From contig NC_087100.1 of NCBI RefSeq assembly GCF_963855985.1, positions 6,669,001 through 6,733,000 of the forward strand: 64,000 bases of DNA. The letters run 5' to 3'. Below the pieces are notes generated by a model that saw nothing but the letters and a program-made list of their open reading frames with translations, made no database searches and was not told the DNA's origin. A program made the translations under genes and the position numbers. Positions 33,962 through 46,100 of this stretch are shown piece by piece. Source of the stretch: Ostrinia nubilalis (Eukaryota; Arthropoda; Insecta; Lepidoptera; Crambidae). The number at the start of each line of letters is the position of its first letter. Position 1 is the first letter of the stretch.

Positions 33962-36900
33962 GTGTTATTTCCAACTTTACATCTTTAAGAAAAGGGTCCG
34001 ATTTTTTGGTAAGCAGGCAACGTTTGCTATTTTGGTGCCTCCTCATAATTTGAGAATCGACTTTTGAAGAATTTGTCTGAAATTCATACTTTTATTTATT
34101 TTTTATTTATTTATTTATTTATTCATTTGCATTAACATGGACTTTGTTTGCATTGCATAAGCCTAGTAGTGTAGGCTATACTGCTGGTGTGTTTTACTGG
34201 TTTACCTGCAGTTATAAGGGCACGAATCTACTAAAGGATCAGCTGGTCTACAAAAGAGCAGTTAGCTAATAGCAAATAATTGGCTATAGAAAAAGTAAAT
34301 AATAAGCTTGTTGACAAAATGTTATCAGTCAATTTATGCTAAGTACATCTGAAGTCTACTTCATCAAAATAACCTCAGATTTGTTATAGCATATCTCCTA
34401 TCTTAAAGTCTAAATCCGTAGAACTTAATTTTTTAACTAAATGATACGTCATCATTTTTGTAGTATATAGTAAGAAAAAAAAAAAAGAGAAACATAATTC
34501 TTACTCAATCCAAACAATCCTTCCTTTTTACCAAGCTCCGATTAATCGTTCCCGACTATACTAACGCTAACTCTACTTTCGGCGCCAATTAAGGCCTCGA
34601 AGTATTGATTAAACAATCAATAGTGATCTATAGAAAGAACACAAAGGCCGGTTGATAACATCCCCCACCCTCATTAATATTATCGACCCATTCACTAATT
34701 ATGTGTTGCGAATGCAGCCGTCAGTGTATGCGTGAAGTGTGGGGTGTAAAGTACGACATATCGGGAATTAAAAAAAATGTTGATGAACCTTTTTGGTGAT
34801 ATTGAAAGTTAAATGGAAGAACAGTCTATATTTTGTTTTTCTCTGTTATAGATGTAAATTTTATGAATTTTTAAGTTGCTGCAGAATTTGATTTACACAT
34901 AAAAGAGTTGACAATCATGAAGAACCACCTACCTAACATGAAAGACAGAAATAGTATGTTAGACTACTTATTTCTAAATAAACTTTTTCGTCAGTCAAAT
35001 ACTTAATAGCATTAAAATAAACATAAATGTGTATCAAAAACGCCAAATTTCCAGATGTCCACTTTGCCGTGTGTGCCCCAATTCCGTGACGCACCCACAC
35101 GCGTGCAATTTAATGGCCAGTGACAGGGCGCGTTAAAAAATATAATCGATAATATTGAACTTTGGGGAGTCGAATTTACTTATTTTCTTTGTTTCGTGAG
35201 CGGATCGCGTGCCTTTCGGCTGTTGTGATTCCTGAAATGTTAATCGGTGTTGAGAGTTCGGCAGATTTTATTAGGGGAGACTAAAATTTTCTACGAATGG
35301 AACAATATTAGCTCGTATTGTTGGTTCGCAAGTTTACGGGACAAGTGGCTTTGGTAATTGCGGTTTGCCGAAATATAGTTCTTATTTGACGAATCAAATG
35401 ACTGACGATAATTTGATATTACTTTTTCTGCTATTTTTGACAGATTGTGAATTGTAGATCAGTCGAATAATCATTAAGTTTTACCCTACATTGTGGATGC
35501 AGAAAGCTGAGCAGGAAAATTGTGTTACCATACATACTTACACAAAGTACCTACTTGATAAAAACCAATTAAGGACCCAATAAGAATTTTATCAACTAGA
35601 AAGATCTTGGCGAATTCCAGCGTTCGGGGTAGCGAAATAAAATAGCGAAAAGTTTACCAAGTAGGTACAAGTGTATTCGCGTAGTCTATGGTATTGCGTG
35701 CGGCGCGTGTGTGAGTGCCCGCTTGGGCAAGGTCAGGGCTGCGCTATCTGATCAATGGTCAACCTGATTCGCGAACGGCTTGCCGTGAATCGATGCGTTC
35801 TTGTTCCAAATTTGAAAATTACAATTTTGGCATTCGAATCTAGCGCATTTTCTTCATCTAATTAAGATTTAAAGTGGCCAGTATTGTATTGCTTTTAATT
35901 AATTAATTGAAATTGAGTACCTACTAAGTACTAAGTTCTTGTAGAGCACTTACTGGAGAAAAAAAAAACAAATAGGTAATTAGAATCTTATAAGAATTTA
36001 TAACCCAATAAATGTCAAATGAGCTTACGATAAGCAACGATTAGTGTGAAATTATCTGAGTCAGAACTATTTGATTTAATAAAACACTTTTTTAAATGTA
36101 GAGTGGGTGGTAATTATGGGCACGTATGCTGTCATTCAAAGCGTTATTTTATTTGGTCCCAAGGTAAACATTAAAGGCACAAAAACATCGACTGGCGTGT
36201 CCTAATAGAAACTGTATAATTAATCACTTGATTAATCAGTGCGACGAATAAAAACAGTGTAATGACCTGTTTCCTCAAATCGATCGCCGTGACGTCATCA
36301 ACATTTGAATGCAAAGTCACCGTGCACCCTGGGCATAGTTTAATTTTATCGATAAAATTTGATTTTGATAATGACATGAGTTATTATGTTAATTAAAAAT
36401 CGTGGATAAAAGTATTTTGAGGCTGCCTCTTAACCAAAAAGGGTTATTATGGTGTAATGACAGGGTAATCTGCTTTGATAATTAATTAATGAATTATGAA
36501 ATTTATTTTGAGGATAATTTGAATTTGGTTCATACTGAAATTCGCAGCAGTGCGTTTGTAATAGATAAAATTTCAAAATTAAGAAATATTCAAAAAGACA
36601 ACTGATACATCAACGGAACTGCGGTTTGTAGACCCTTGTTAGTATTGCATTTATTACTTTTCTTTTAATCATAAATAAATGTTTTCATTTTAAATATCGA
36701 CAAAATTAAGCCCACCCTGCCAAGCACTAGTGTAGGATAGGGTGGCGTCAGCTTCTCGTGGGGCAGAAAAAAAGTGAAAAGCAATCAGTGTGGCATAATT
36801 AGTGCGTTGTAAGTATGGGGCGGGTTGCCATGGCAACCGCGTCGTGTCGATACCCGCTGCTTACCCGCCGCGTTAATTTCCAACGGAATTAATCGAATCA

Positions 36901-37519
36901 AGCGAATCGATATCGATTTGTGCGATTGAAATAAAGTTAGACGTCACTAGGGGGTTAAGTGTTTGCAAAGTTGGCGCTTTCGTTGTATGATGGAAAACTG
37001 TGTACTGAGTGTCACTGATTCATGATATCTTTGTTATTATAATAAGTACCTAGCTCCTGACACATAAATAATTTAACTTTCTTCTCATTATCCATGGACG
37101 TAAAATCAAAACTATTGTTTATTGCTACAAAACCTCTTCATTTCCTTTATTTTATTTATATTTTATGGTTTTAAATTATGTTACAAGTAGGTATGGATTA
37201 CCCATGTAAACTTTCATTCCCTAATTAGGTACACCATTCAAGTATTTCTTTTACAAAAGATATCATAATCATATTCATTTTATAAAATATTAAAATTCAT
37301 CAAAAATCATAGGGCCTAATGTGTGAATGAATTATAAAACAAGGCACAATTACTTTCGCGACAAGACGTAGCATTAGCATTTACTCTACTGTTATTTTTG
37401 TAAAATTTGATGTAGCTTTGATTTGTACCAACTTGCAATTTTCGTTTATACTATTCCCAAGACTTAATCTATTTTATTTACAAATACCTATTCAAAACGA
37501 AACAGGAGCCAATTGACTA
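33962..37519. other. Unique AT-rich sequence with a TTTA microsatellite
   Basis: A TTTA/ATTT microsatellite lies at 34091-34131. A compositionally distinct patch at 36790-36960 contains the RFX-like palindrome listed separately. Nothing else is recognised. Confidence 0.4.
36823..36838. promoter_or_regulatory. Palindromic RFX X-box candidate
   Basis: GGTTGCCATGGCAACC is a perfect 16-bp palindrome matching the consensus X-box bound by RFX factors (GTTGCC-AT-GGCAAC). It lies in a short GC-richer patch (GTATGGGGCGG before, GCGTCGTGTCG after). A second palindrome, AATCGATATCGATT, follows at about 36904-36917. In animals, X-boxes often mark promoters or enhancers of ciliary genes. No such gene is visible here. 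Confidence 0.45.
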
Positions 37520-37550
37520 TCCCAACTAATATTATAAATGCGAAAGTAAC

Positions 37551-37611
<61 letters not shown>

Positions 37612-37792
37612 TACGCTTTCCCGCTTAAACCTCGCAACCGATTTTGATGAAATTTGGCATAGAGATAGTTTGAGTCCCGGGAAAGAACATAGGATAGTTT
37701 TTATCCCGGTTTTTGAAACAGGGACGCGCGCGATAAAGTTTTTCTGTGACAGACAAAATTCCACGCGGGCGAAGCCGCGGGCGGAAAGCTAG
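37520..37792 (+). mobile_element. Complete non-autonomous Helitron-like element
   Basis: A 273-bp element starting TCCCAACTAATATTATAAAT and ending AAAGCTAG, inserted between A (37519) and T (37793) as Helitrons do. A GC hairpin (CGCGG...CCGCG at 37764-37780) sits about 10 bp before the CTAG end. The family (AACCGATTTTGATGAAATTT, ATCCCGG, GCGGGCGAAGCCGCGGGC) is one I know as ubiquitous in Lepidoptera, often associated with microsatellites. There is no coding capacity; movement would depend on a Rep/helicase supplied elsewhere. Confidence 0.85.
37551..37611 (+). repeat. TCTG microsatellite inside the Helitron-like element
   Basis: About 15 uninterrupted TCTG units lie 30 bp inside the 5' end of the element. 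The apparent minus-strand protein with repeated TDRQ is an artefact of this array. Confidence 0.95.
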
Positions 37793-38089
37793 TTATCTAA
37801 TAATGGAGATCTCTTATAAGCAAGTGAAGTTGTACAAAACAACAGTCGGGTGTTTCACCAGTCAAATTTCTCCAGTACTTACATAAATAATTAAAAAAAA
37901 TACGAACAGCATCGGCAAATGGCTGCATACACATTTGTGTGTAACCAAAATAAGGATGCCCCAACCGCCTTTTGTATTCAAAATTCGATAATTTATTGCC
38001 GAAATAATATAATTACGGTCTGACGGGAGCGGGACGGATTGTCCACCGGAAGCCCCAAATTACTGGAGAAATTAAAGCGGAAACATTTG

Positions 38090-38114
38090 GCCAGCGCCGC
38101 TGGCAAGATGGCGT
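38090..38114 (+). promoter_or_regulatory. GC palindrome with a Pho/YY1-like motif
   Basis: The 15-nt hairpin GCCAGCGCCGCTGGC runs directly into CAAGATGGCG, which matches the YY1/Pleiohomeotic consensus (AAGATGGCG). Pho sites occur in Polycomb response elements and in some promoters. A single site is weak evidence. Confidence 0.25.
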
Positions 38115-38417
38115 CGATTATCGACTGTCGATATTATGAATAATAATTGTGTCGCGGCACTAATTGTTTTGTTTGTAATTAATTACAATGTTTATATTGG
38201 TATTCATTAGTTTCGCCACGCTTTGTTTTAAAATATTCTTCCAGTTAAAAGGCAGTAAAAAACCTTGTATTCGAATGAGTAATAGTTCAATTTAAATATT
38301 GTAAGCGACGTCTTGACATAAGTCATAGCTTTAATAAATTTGATCAAATAGGTGAACAAAGCCTTTGCGACCTCCTATACCTAATAATCAAACATTACTA
38401 TCCCCTGCCCGATGATG

Positions 38418-38496
38418 TTAGTCTAGACAAACCACGTCGAAGTTCGAAGGCAATTCGAAGGAGAGGCGACGTCGCGTGTGGTCATTGTCTGGCTAA
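38418..38496. mobile_element. Small palindromic MITE
   Basis: A 79-bp unit with imperfect terminal inverted repeats of about 20 bp: TTAGTCTAGACAAACCACG at the left, and TTAGCCAGACAATGACCAC as the complement of the right end. The interior repeats TTCGAAGG. I believe I have seen this family in other lepidopteran DNA, but only one copy is in this window, so this is tentative. Confidence 0.5.
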
Positions 38497-38559
38497 CTTT
38501 ATAATTAGGATGAGAAACATATGAAATCACTAAACGGTATTGATTTGATCCTTTTAAGG

Positions 38560-38654
38560 AACATCTTGAATCATTCGATTGTTAGAATCGAGAGAGATAG
38601 AGAGAGTTACAACATCTTGAATCATACGATTTTTCGAATCGAGAGAGGTAGGTA
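38560..38654. repeat. 51-bp tandem duplication with hairpins
   Basis: AACATCTTGAATCATTCGAT at 38560 recurs as AACATCTTGAATCATACGAT at 38611. Each copy is followed by a short hairpin (TCGATTGTTAGAATCGA; CGATTTTTCGAATCG) and GAGAGA runs. Confidence 0.85.
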
Positions 38655-41589
38655 CACATGCATTTGTGTAGCTTAGACATGTTCTAATTTACTTCACAAT
38701 ACAGTTACTACAACTTTATGATTATAAAATACCTACATACTTACCTTTTTAGCTTACTTAGTTTTGTACACAAATTAAAGTAGGTTAAAGTATAACTTAC
38801 CCTGTCCCCGCAGGGTAGGATGCAATTCAATGCATTTTTCCCCGATAAAAAAGGCCTTAAAATATTATAAATATTCATACAATTAAACAGGGTATTATAG
38901 GATGCATGTTTTGTATCACTGTGATGACTTTCTAATAACACTAATTTACAAGAAAATTGTGAAAGCTTGTATGTTGTTTTATACGAATCAAAGGATGTAG
39001 ACATAGAAATAAACTTATCCACGTGGATGTCGTAGCGATGAATAACTCCTAAAATAAAATACTACGAGTATAACTCACCTGTACAAATGTAGTGTTGGCA
39101 CATGTTATCATTGTTCTGCAGTGTAATGTATCTTCACTGACATAAACACTTTCCACTTTAGTCCTTTATTCAGTTTTTAACATCCGATCATCAAAATTCA
39201 AGAAATCTGCGTTAAAAACATTCAGTTCCATTCTCATTCGGATTTAACATTTAAAATGGCTATGTTAATTTTAGACGAGAATTAAATTAAGACGTTAGTA
39301 ATCGATAAATAAATATGGCATCGGAAAACCCCTGAATGATGTCAACATCCGTGGGTTTTTTTTGTAAACTACTTTAAATGGCATTTTAAAAAATATGCAA
39401 TATCTTTTTTAGTCGTTTCTAAGTTTAAAAATATTATAAGGTAGAAGTAAAAAAATGAATGAGAAAAAAACTAAATGCACGCATAACGCGAGAATTACAA
39501 CGACATCTCGATTTCTCGATCGAAACTCGACCGTATTTAATTCGAGACGAACAATCTCGATCCGAACCCGACGCGACACGACATCGTGCGGTGGCCGCGT
39601 TTATAAATCATACAAAAATAAATCACTCACGAGCCCAAATGAAATACTTTCTCTAAACAAAAGGGCATTGTGTATGCAAAAGTGCATTCCAACCGAATAC
39701 TTTTCATCGCCTGCCGTCTCGATTTTTTTTCATTTTAAACATAATGCGATGTATCTCGATTTATCGATATCTTTTATATGTGAAAGCGTCGTGTTGGGCG
39801 CTCACGATTGTTATCCTATGACAATAAAATATAATGATATACGTATATAAAGATGTCAGAAATAATAACCGAGCTTTACTTAAGCGACACGAGCTTTATG
39901 ACTCGATTCTACGACTGAAAATTACACAAATATAAGACACGATCGTATTTTTAACGGCTGCCGTTTTAATTTTTTTAAAGCTACCAATTTCTGCACGATT
40001 TACTCTTTTCTGAACTATAAACGTGGAGGGAACTTAATTTGATTTTGTTTTTATTTTATTCATCCTTGGGCTCTTCGTTTTTCATCCAGTTTAGTATCAG
40101 AGGAAGATTTATTCGCGTTATTTTGATGGCTTATAAATCATTAGTGGGCTAATTAAAAGTGCCCTTTTGTAAGGAGTTGTGAAGCTGCAAATATAATTTA
40201 CGATATCGTATTAAGCTTTCAAAACCGCCGTCAGAGAGAAGTGTTGCTAATTATATTGCCCTAATAAAAGAAACACATCCAGAAAACAATATAATTCTGC
40301 CAAGTGTGAACCGAAGGATCTTCTCAAAAATGGCTTTAATATTTTGTACCTTACTAAAAAAGTTGCTAACAAAGTATGTGTCAAATATTATGCAATAAAT
40401 ATTTTGCTTTATTTTGAAGATTCCTGCCATGCCTACTAATTTATTTTATTTCTTTCAATTTCAATAATGAACAACAGATCATAATAATAAAATAAAGCAA
40501 GGTAAGTATCCATTATGATCATGGCAAAGCAATCAAGTCGTAAAGTTTTATCTAGCTCAAAGACAAACTACCAGAATATTACATTACATTTTTTCTCCTG
40601 GCCACACCCGGGCGGGATGGATCCTCTTAATGTCTGTCAAAGGAGCAATTAAAGCCGGTGTTGCCATAAAACGGGGGATTAATCCTCGAGGTTTAACGAT
40701 GAAAAAAAAAATGCATTTTCGCACATTACCTGCTACGTGTTGCCGTGGGAGGTTTTTTGTTTGAAATTAATATTTTACTTCGCTGTATAGACAAGACTTT
40801 TAGTAGGATTACGATGATAATATTTCTGACAGAAGAGAATTAGTTTGTTGTTAGTTTATTATTCATGATTTGGTAAACAAGCTGGTTGCTATCTGGGCAG
40901 TTGTAAGAATAAATCTTATTTACGAGTATGTGAGTGTGTGTGAAATTTATTGATGGTAGGTTATAGCATGTACTTCTTTATAAATTGAAGGTCATAATTG
41001 TTCAGTGTACTAGTTTATTACTCACAACAAAATGCTTCGATCAACGTCACGTGATTCTTTTAGTTTTTATTACACTTTTTACAGCCGTAATTGGTCGTGA
41101 TTTATGTTACAACGAATCCACAAAACTTCTCTTTAATTCGTTTAATGTTTTTATAATTGCCCCTTCAAACTCTTACGAACTTAATTATGTGCTTAAACTT
41201 TTTGCTGTCATGCGCACTAATACCGATTAAGTTATTTACCGGATATTTACCTTCGCGTTTGCACTAAACGAGTGTAAAATATTCACCCGCAGCTCGGAAA
41301 CTGCGATTATCCCGGTCCGAAGCGAGTAATTTATTTTTAAAGCCCGTAAAAATCTCACTCCTCCAGCAATAAAAGTAACATTTTAGCTGTTACCGAGCCT
41401 TAGGAAATCACTTCCCAAACAATGTCGTGACACACACACGTCACAACTAAAAATGCATTTGCATATTGGATTGGCGAACTCTATTAGCATACCACTCACG
41501 ACACCGGCCGCGTCGGTAACGAACGAGAAAAAAGGTGGGAAACGAGATGAGAAAAGTTTCTTTAAGAATATACGGAAGTTAATTAGAAG

Positions 41590-41760
41590 CGGAGCGAAAA
41601 ACAACCGTAACTGATGGCGAGGTTGGCCGTTCTAGCGCGGCCAATGGTACAGGCACGACAGCCCCTCACCACCACTCGCGCCGCATTTGCATACCGCCCG
41701 CCCAGGCGCGCCGCCGCCCAACGAGCGACAGGGATAGACGACGAGCATTTGACAGAACGC
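41590..41760. promoter_or_regulatory. CpG-rich patch, function unknown
   Basis: About 170 bp of strongly GC-rich, CG-dinucleotide-rich DNA (GCGCCGCATTTGCATACCGC, CAGGCGCGCCGCCGCC). It includes ATTTGCAT, an octamer (POU) motif. It could be a regulatory element or an untranslated exon. There is no proof of either. Confidence 0.25.
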
Positions 41761-42467
41761 TCATTCCGAATTCAAATTTTGCAACTTTTTCAATTTTGAA
41801 TTTGGAATTGCAGTTTTTTAATCGCTTTGAGATACACCAGCCAGTATACTGTTTGGCATAGAGGTTTAAATTCGTTAATAAAGTGTTGTTGACTGAAGAG
41901 TTGTGAATGTTATGAGCATGAATGAGTCGGCTGCGGCCGTTATCCTGTAATACGATGTACGAGGCTGATTGTGACGTAAGCGGGAGTGAGGCAGATCATG
42001 TGTTACGTTTCGCCGCGGTGAGACGTTGTATACAGGGTGTAATTGGTTGGAATACTAGTTGAACAGATGGTATGATTTTGTGATGTGATTTTTAAAGAAA
42101 CAGTGTTAAAATAAAAGCACTTTAAAATTGTATAGCCATTGTAATGTAAATGAAGTAGGATATTATTTAGAGAAACAAGTCAATTCTGATATTTAGCGTT
42201 GTTACAACTTTTCTACTATTTCCATGACAAAAGTTAATCCATAATAAAAGCAGCTGAGCTTATATTATGGGCGGATAGAAAAAAAGGAAAAGTCAAATGC
42301 AACCAGAAAAGCGAAACAAATTGTCAGATAATTAATTTACGTTTTTTTAAACACTGTAAAGTGTGTGACCCAGTAATTGTATGAAACTTAGAATCAATTT
42401 TCTTTGGCTACTCTGTGTTAGGAACGTTATCACAGCTTCAATATTTCACATCACGCTGAATCAATTT

Positions 42468-42578
42468 CAGGCTGGGTTGCACCATCTTACTTTAACTTTA
42501 ACAAACGTCAAAAATCTGTCAAACTCCATACAAAAAACACAGGTTATCGTTAAAATTAGGTGGCGCAGCTCAGCCTAA
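42468..42578 (+). mobile_element. TAAGGCTG MITE with small internal deletion
   Basis: From CAGGCTGGGTTGCACCATCT to GGTGGCGCAGCTCAGCCTA. About 10 bp that other copies carry between ATCGTTA and AAATTAGG (the GTTACGGTC segment) is missing. Confidence 0.83.
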
Positions 42579-42809
42579 GAGATCGAACCTTTTAGACATC
42601 TTATAGCAAAAATTTTGAACTAGGTGGAATTGGAAATAACTTGTAGAAGTAAAATAAGTATAATTTCAAATTTCTTCACTACGATTTTTTTAGACATCAT
42701 CTTGGACCACCAAAAAATTGCATTATCTTATCCGAATTATTTCAAACTAACTTACAAAACTAAAGCTCAATGGCGCTTTGTAATGAAGTCCAAATTGAAG
42801 CCTGCAATC

Positions 42810-42951
42810 TAAGGGTGAGTTGCACCACCTAACTTTGACCATAACTATAGTATAGTATAGTAACTATAACCATGACCGGCGTTTTTCGTATGGGGTTTGA
42901 CAGGATTTTGACGTTTGTCAAAGTTAAGTAAGATGGTACAACCCAGCCTAA
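42810..42951 (-). mobile_element. TAAGGCTG MITE with internal AGTAT expansion
   Basis: It is inverted relative to the copy 230 bp upstream. It runs from TAAGGGTGAGTTGCACCACC to GATGGTACAACCCAGCCTA. Extra length comes from a short tandem expansion, CTATAGTATAGTATAGTAAC, after CCATAA. Confidence 0.83.
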
Positions 42952-43002
42952 AACCACTGTATCTATCAGAAATTACTCAGTAATAAATAATAATTGCTCA
43001 GT

Positions 43003-43196
43003 AGTGCTCTCCCTGTTTGGGTGTCCACGGAAGACCAGCGTCGTGGCATTATCTACTGAGATGCTACGACACCATGCTGAGTGGATACCTTTTCAGTATC
43101 ATTGTAATTACCTTCTCATTAAATAATAATAAGTATTGTAAGTGTATTGTCGATGATACTGAATAAACATTTTTTCTTTCTTTCTTTCTTTCTTTC
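43003..43196 (+). mobile_element. 3' end of a LINE or related retroposon with TTTC tail
   Basis: GTGTCCACGGAAGACCAGCG near the start, and ATGATACTGAATAAACATTT near the end, then (CTTT)n to 43196. A polyadenylation-like AATAAA just before a simple-repeat tail is typical of insect non-LTR retrotransposon 3' UTRs. I recall the sequence from Lepidoptera, but the clade is not assigned. No target duplication was found. Confidence 0.5.
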
Positions 43197-46100
43197 AAAT
43201 TGATATTGAATATGTAATTAACTAATTATAATAAACCATGTGGTTCTACAGACATCAGTAAAACAATAATTATAATTAAGGGAGAGTCACACCAACAACC
43301 AATAAAAAACCTTACTTCCTCGAGCTCTCTATCAATCGTGACCTTTCTCATTCTCAAGCTTTCCTCTCCAAATATAAAACGTTACTATCACTATATCAGC
43401 CTATTTAATTACCAATGGAAACTGATATAACGTATATGTGCCTCGACCTTAATGAAAACACACAACGGACAAGAACATTGTAATTACGAGGAGTGCAAGA
43501 TTTATTACGCGGGATAGGAAACTAACCACACGTGACCCGCCAGGCATAGGGCCGACTGTACTCAGAATTAGCGCAAACGAAAACATACCCTAATGAGCTG
43601 ATAATTAACACCAATATCCAGTAATACGACCTTGCTGTATGACCTTCTACCTCTATACCAGTACGTGCATATGCATTCTTCCCAATGTGTGTGAATACCA
43701 CGAAAACGGTATGTGTAGTAGTTAATTTTTGCGCAAAGCTGGTGCGAGAGAGAGGCCCGCTCATTTACAAATAGTTTGCTGAGGAGTGAGGGGGATGGAG
43801 CCATTGGGGGTTAATTAATGAACGTGGAAGCTTGCGCTCTTTATTGCTTTCGTGGCTGGACGCTAAGACGTCGTCGGTTAAGAACTTTTCTTCGAGAAAA
43901 TAGCTCCATGGCAAAGACAGTTTGTTTTTCTTGAGTCTTCTATGTATGAGTTAATTTAGCCTTGCATATTGCAGCGAATCTTACATAATGAATGCGGACG
44001 ATTCCCTCAAGTTTAGGTAATTTAATGTCCCCGTATTTTCCGGTTACGTGTGCCTGAAAGCATTTTCAGCCGAAATATGTTCAAACAAACGATTTACATA
44101 TAAATGTGTTTTGTGTTAGGTGTCGTATAGCAATATCAATAAATAAGCCTTCGTTAGTTAAAGGTGATGTAAGATTTGTTTTGTATAACCAAGATTTTGT
44201 AATAGCAATCATTCATAAGTATTAATTTCCTACAGAATTTATGCATAATATGAACTTTATCAAATAACAAAGCTTTAAAACTCCCCAGCACTTTTCATTG
44301 CATCCAACCAACACACCCCAAACAATAACAAGCGAACAAAACAAGAGCACATCTTGTATCTTTTACCTCGTACCATTTAAGAGCCATCCAACTCGGGCGG
44401 GTTACACCCTCCTACAAATATATCCATAAATACTGACCAGTTAATGTGCTGAATGTTTTCTTAATTTCATCCCGCTGCGTGTAAGTGTGGTGCCACAGTG
44501 CATGGACTAATAAAAATAGAAGTTCATGTTTGTGCCAAGAAAAACTTTTATCGAGATATTTTATCGATTTTGCGTGACAAAACTCCAACACTTGTGGTCG
44601 ATAAGATTTTATTATGGCTCGCATCCTAGCGTGGCTGGTGGTGGTATTATATTTTTGTGGTATATTGATGTCTTTTAATCTTCCATTTTCTTCTGAAGAG
44701 TTGATTCCCTGTCCAAAGTTTCAGGCACATAAATGATTAATGAAATAATGTAGAGTCGTCGTGCACGGGAAAAATGTAAACAAGCTATGTTGCGATAACT
44801 TGCGATTAAAATATTCAAGTAAGCTTCTCTTATGACTCAAAGTTATGCAGTAACTCAATACTGGTTCTGTAATGTATGGTTTCTTTGAAACAGAGTTGCC
44901 AGCAGCGAGTCTTTACTTTCAGTTGTATTTTTGGACGCCAACGTTTAGTTTAAAATCTTTTACATTAATGGACAGTCCTTCATAGATCACCGACTTACTG
45001 TTTACCACTACCGTGTGGCTTAGTGGTTGAGAAATTAAGAAAATGCCGCAATGTCTGCGCGGCACTTAAGACGGCGGGCTAAGCGAGCATTGTCTCTCAG
45101 ATGGTTTTTGTTCTAATAAAACCCTTAAGGTTTGTTAATGAGAGTAATAACCCGCGTTTGTTTGTTTCATTTTATGAGATCATTTTGTCATTAATTAGTT
45201 TTGTACATTATTTATTAGACGGAGGTCAACGGCCGCGTTTAAATGAAGTTTGATATTAATCATTTCATTGGCTACATTCTTAATATTGGACAACGCTTTT
45301 CAACTTATAATATTGAACCCCATTAGATCAATCTTGATAGAGTCAGACGATCAAAATATACTTACATTATTATGCGTAAAAATAACTTACTAATATACTC
45401 GACTACTCGTACATCACTATACTATGCTCTAAAACTATTAAAACTAGACTCATGTAATAAATCTTCCAAGAAATTTTCTCTTCTAGTTAATTTACCAAAA
45501 CTATTTTTAATTAAGTCATATTATGGGATCTCTGTTGTAAGAATTTATTTATTACATTTTGTCAAATAACTGGCTGAATATAAACAAAAACTAAACTAAC
45601 TAATAAAATATTTCATAAAAATAAAATAAAGTACAAAATATTGAATGGAATGCAATTAAGACTGGGGTTCTCTTAAAAGGCCCTACATACATACTCAGAG
45701 GCTTTGCATGTATGTATCAATGGTTGGAAATCTAGACCCTATTTCTAGTGCCTAATAGAGTTTTGATCAATAAGCCTGTATAATTATCACTTATTTTTTT
45801 CACTAACTCTTAACCGTCATCCCAACTCAGGAAGAGAGTCACACTAGAATTGTATATTAGGCATTTAATTAACAGATGTTGAACAGATACTAATAAATTT
45901 TCTTTTTAATAAGGTCATGTTTGATGCATTTTCTGTTAGTCATTGATAATGGTCCTTTACAAAGTTCCCTTATAAAACCATGCACTCTTGGTCTCTTGAC
46001 CACAATAGTGCGTAATAGATAAAGTCCAGTGTCATATTTTAGCGGAATGCAATTATAACTGGCGGGGGTGTACGTATAATAGGGTGCGCACACACTGCCT

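Larger units (their letters stand above)
37793..42467. other. Unique sequence with a small MITE, a tandem repeat and CpG patches
   Basis: Listed features aside, 39480-39600 (CTCGAT-rich) and 41590-41760 (CpG-rich) differ in composition from their surroundings. The 131-codon plus frame at 39455-39850 has no recognisable domain and I do not call it a gene. No other feature is supported. Confidence 0.35.

Noticed and set aside
37492..37764. Open frame with repeated TDRQ on the minus strand
   Set aside because: It is a translation of the TCTG microsatellite within a Helitron-like element, not a protein.
39455..39850. 131-codon frame rich in Arg, Thr and Ser
   Set aside because: No domain, no signal peptide, a second open frame overlaps it, and the composition follows the local CGA-rich DNA.
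45011..45045. tRNA-like 5' part (GTGTGGCTTAGTGGTTGAG)
   Set aside because: It resembles an A box, but no B box follows at the right distance and no SINE body is recognisable.
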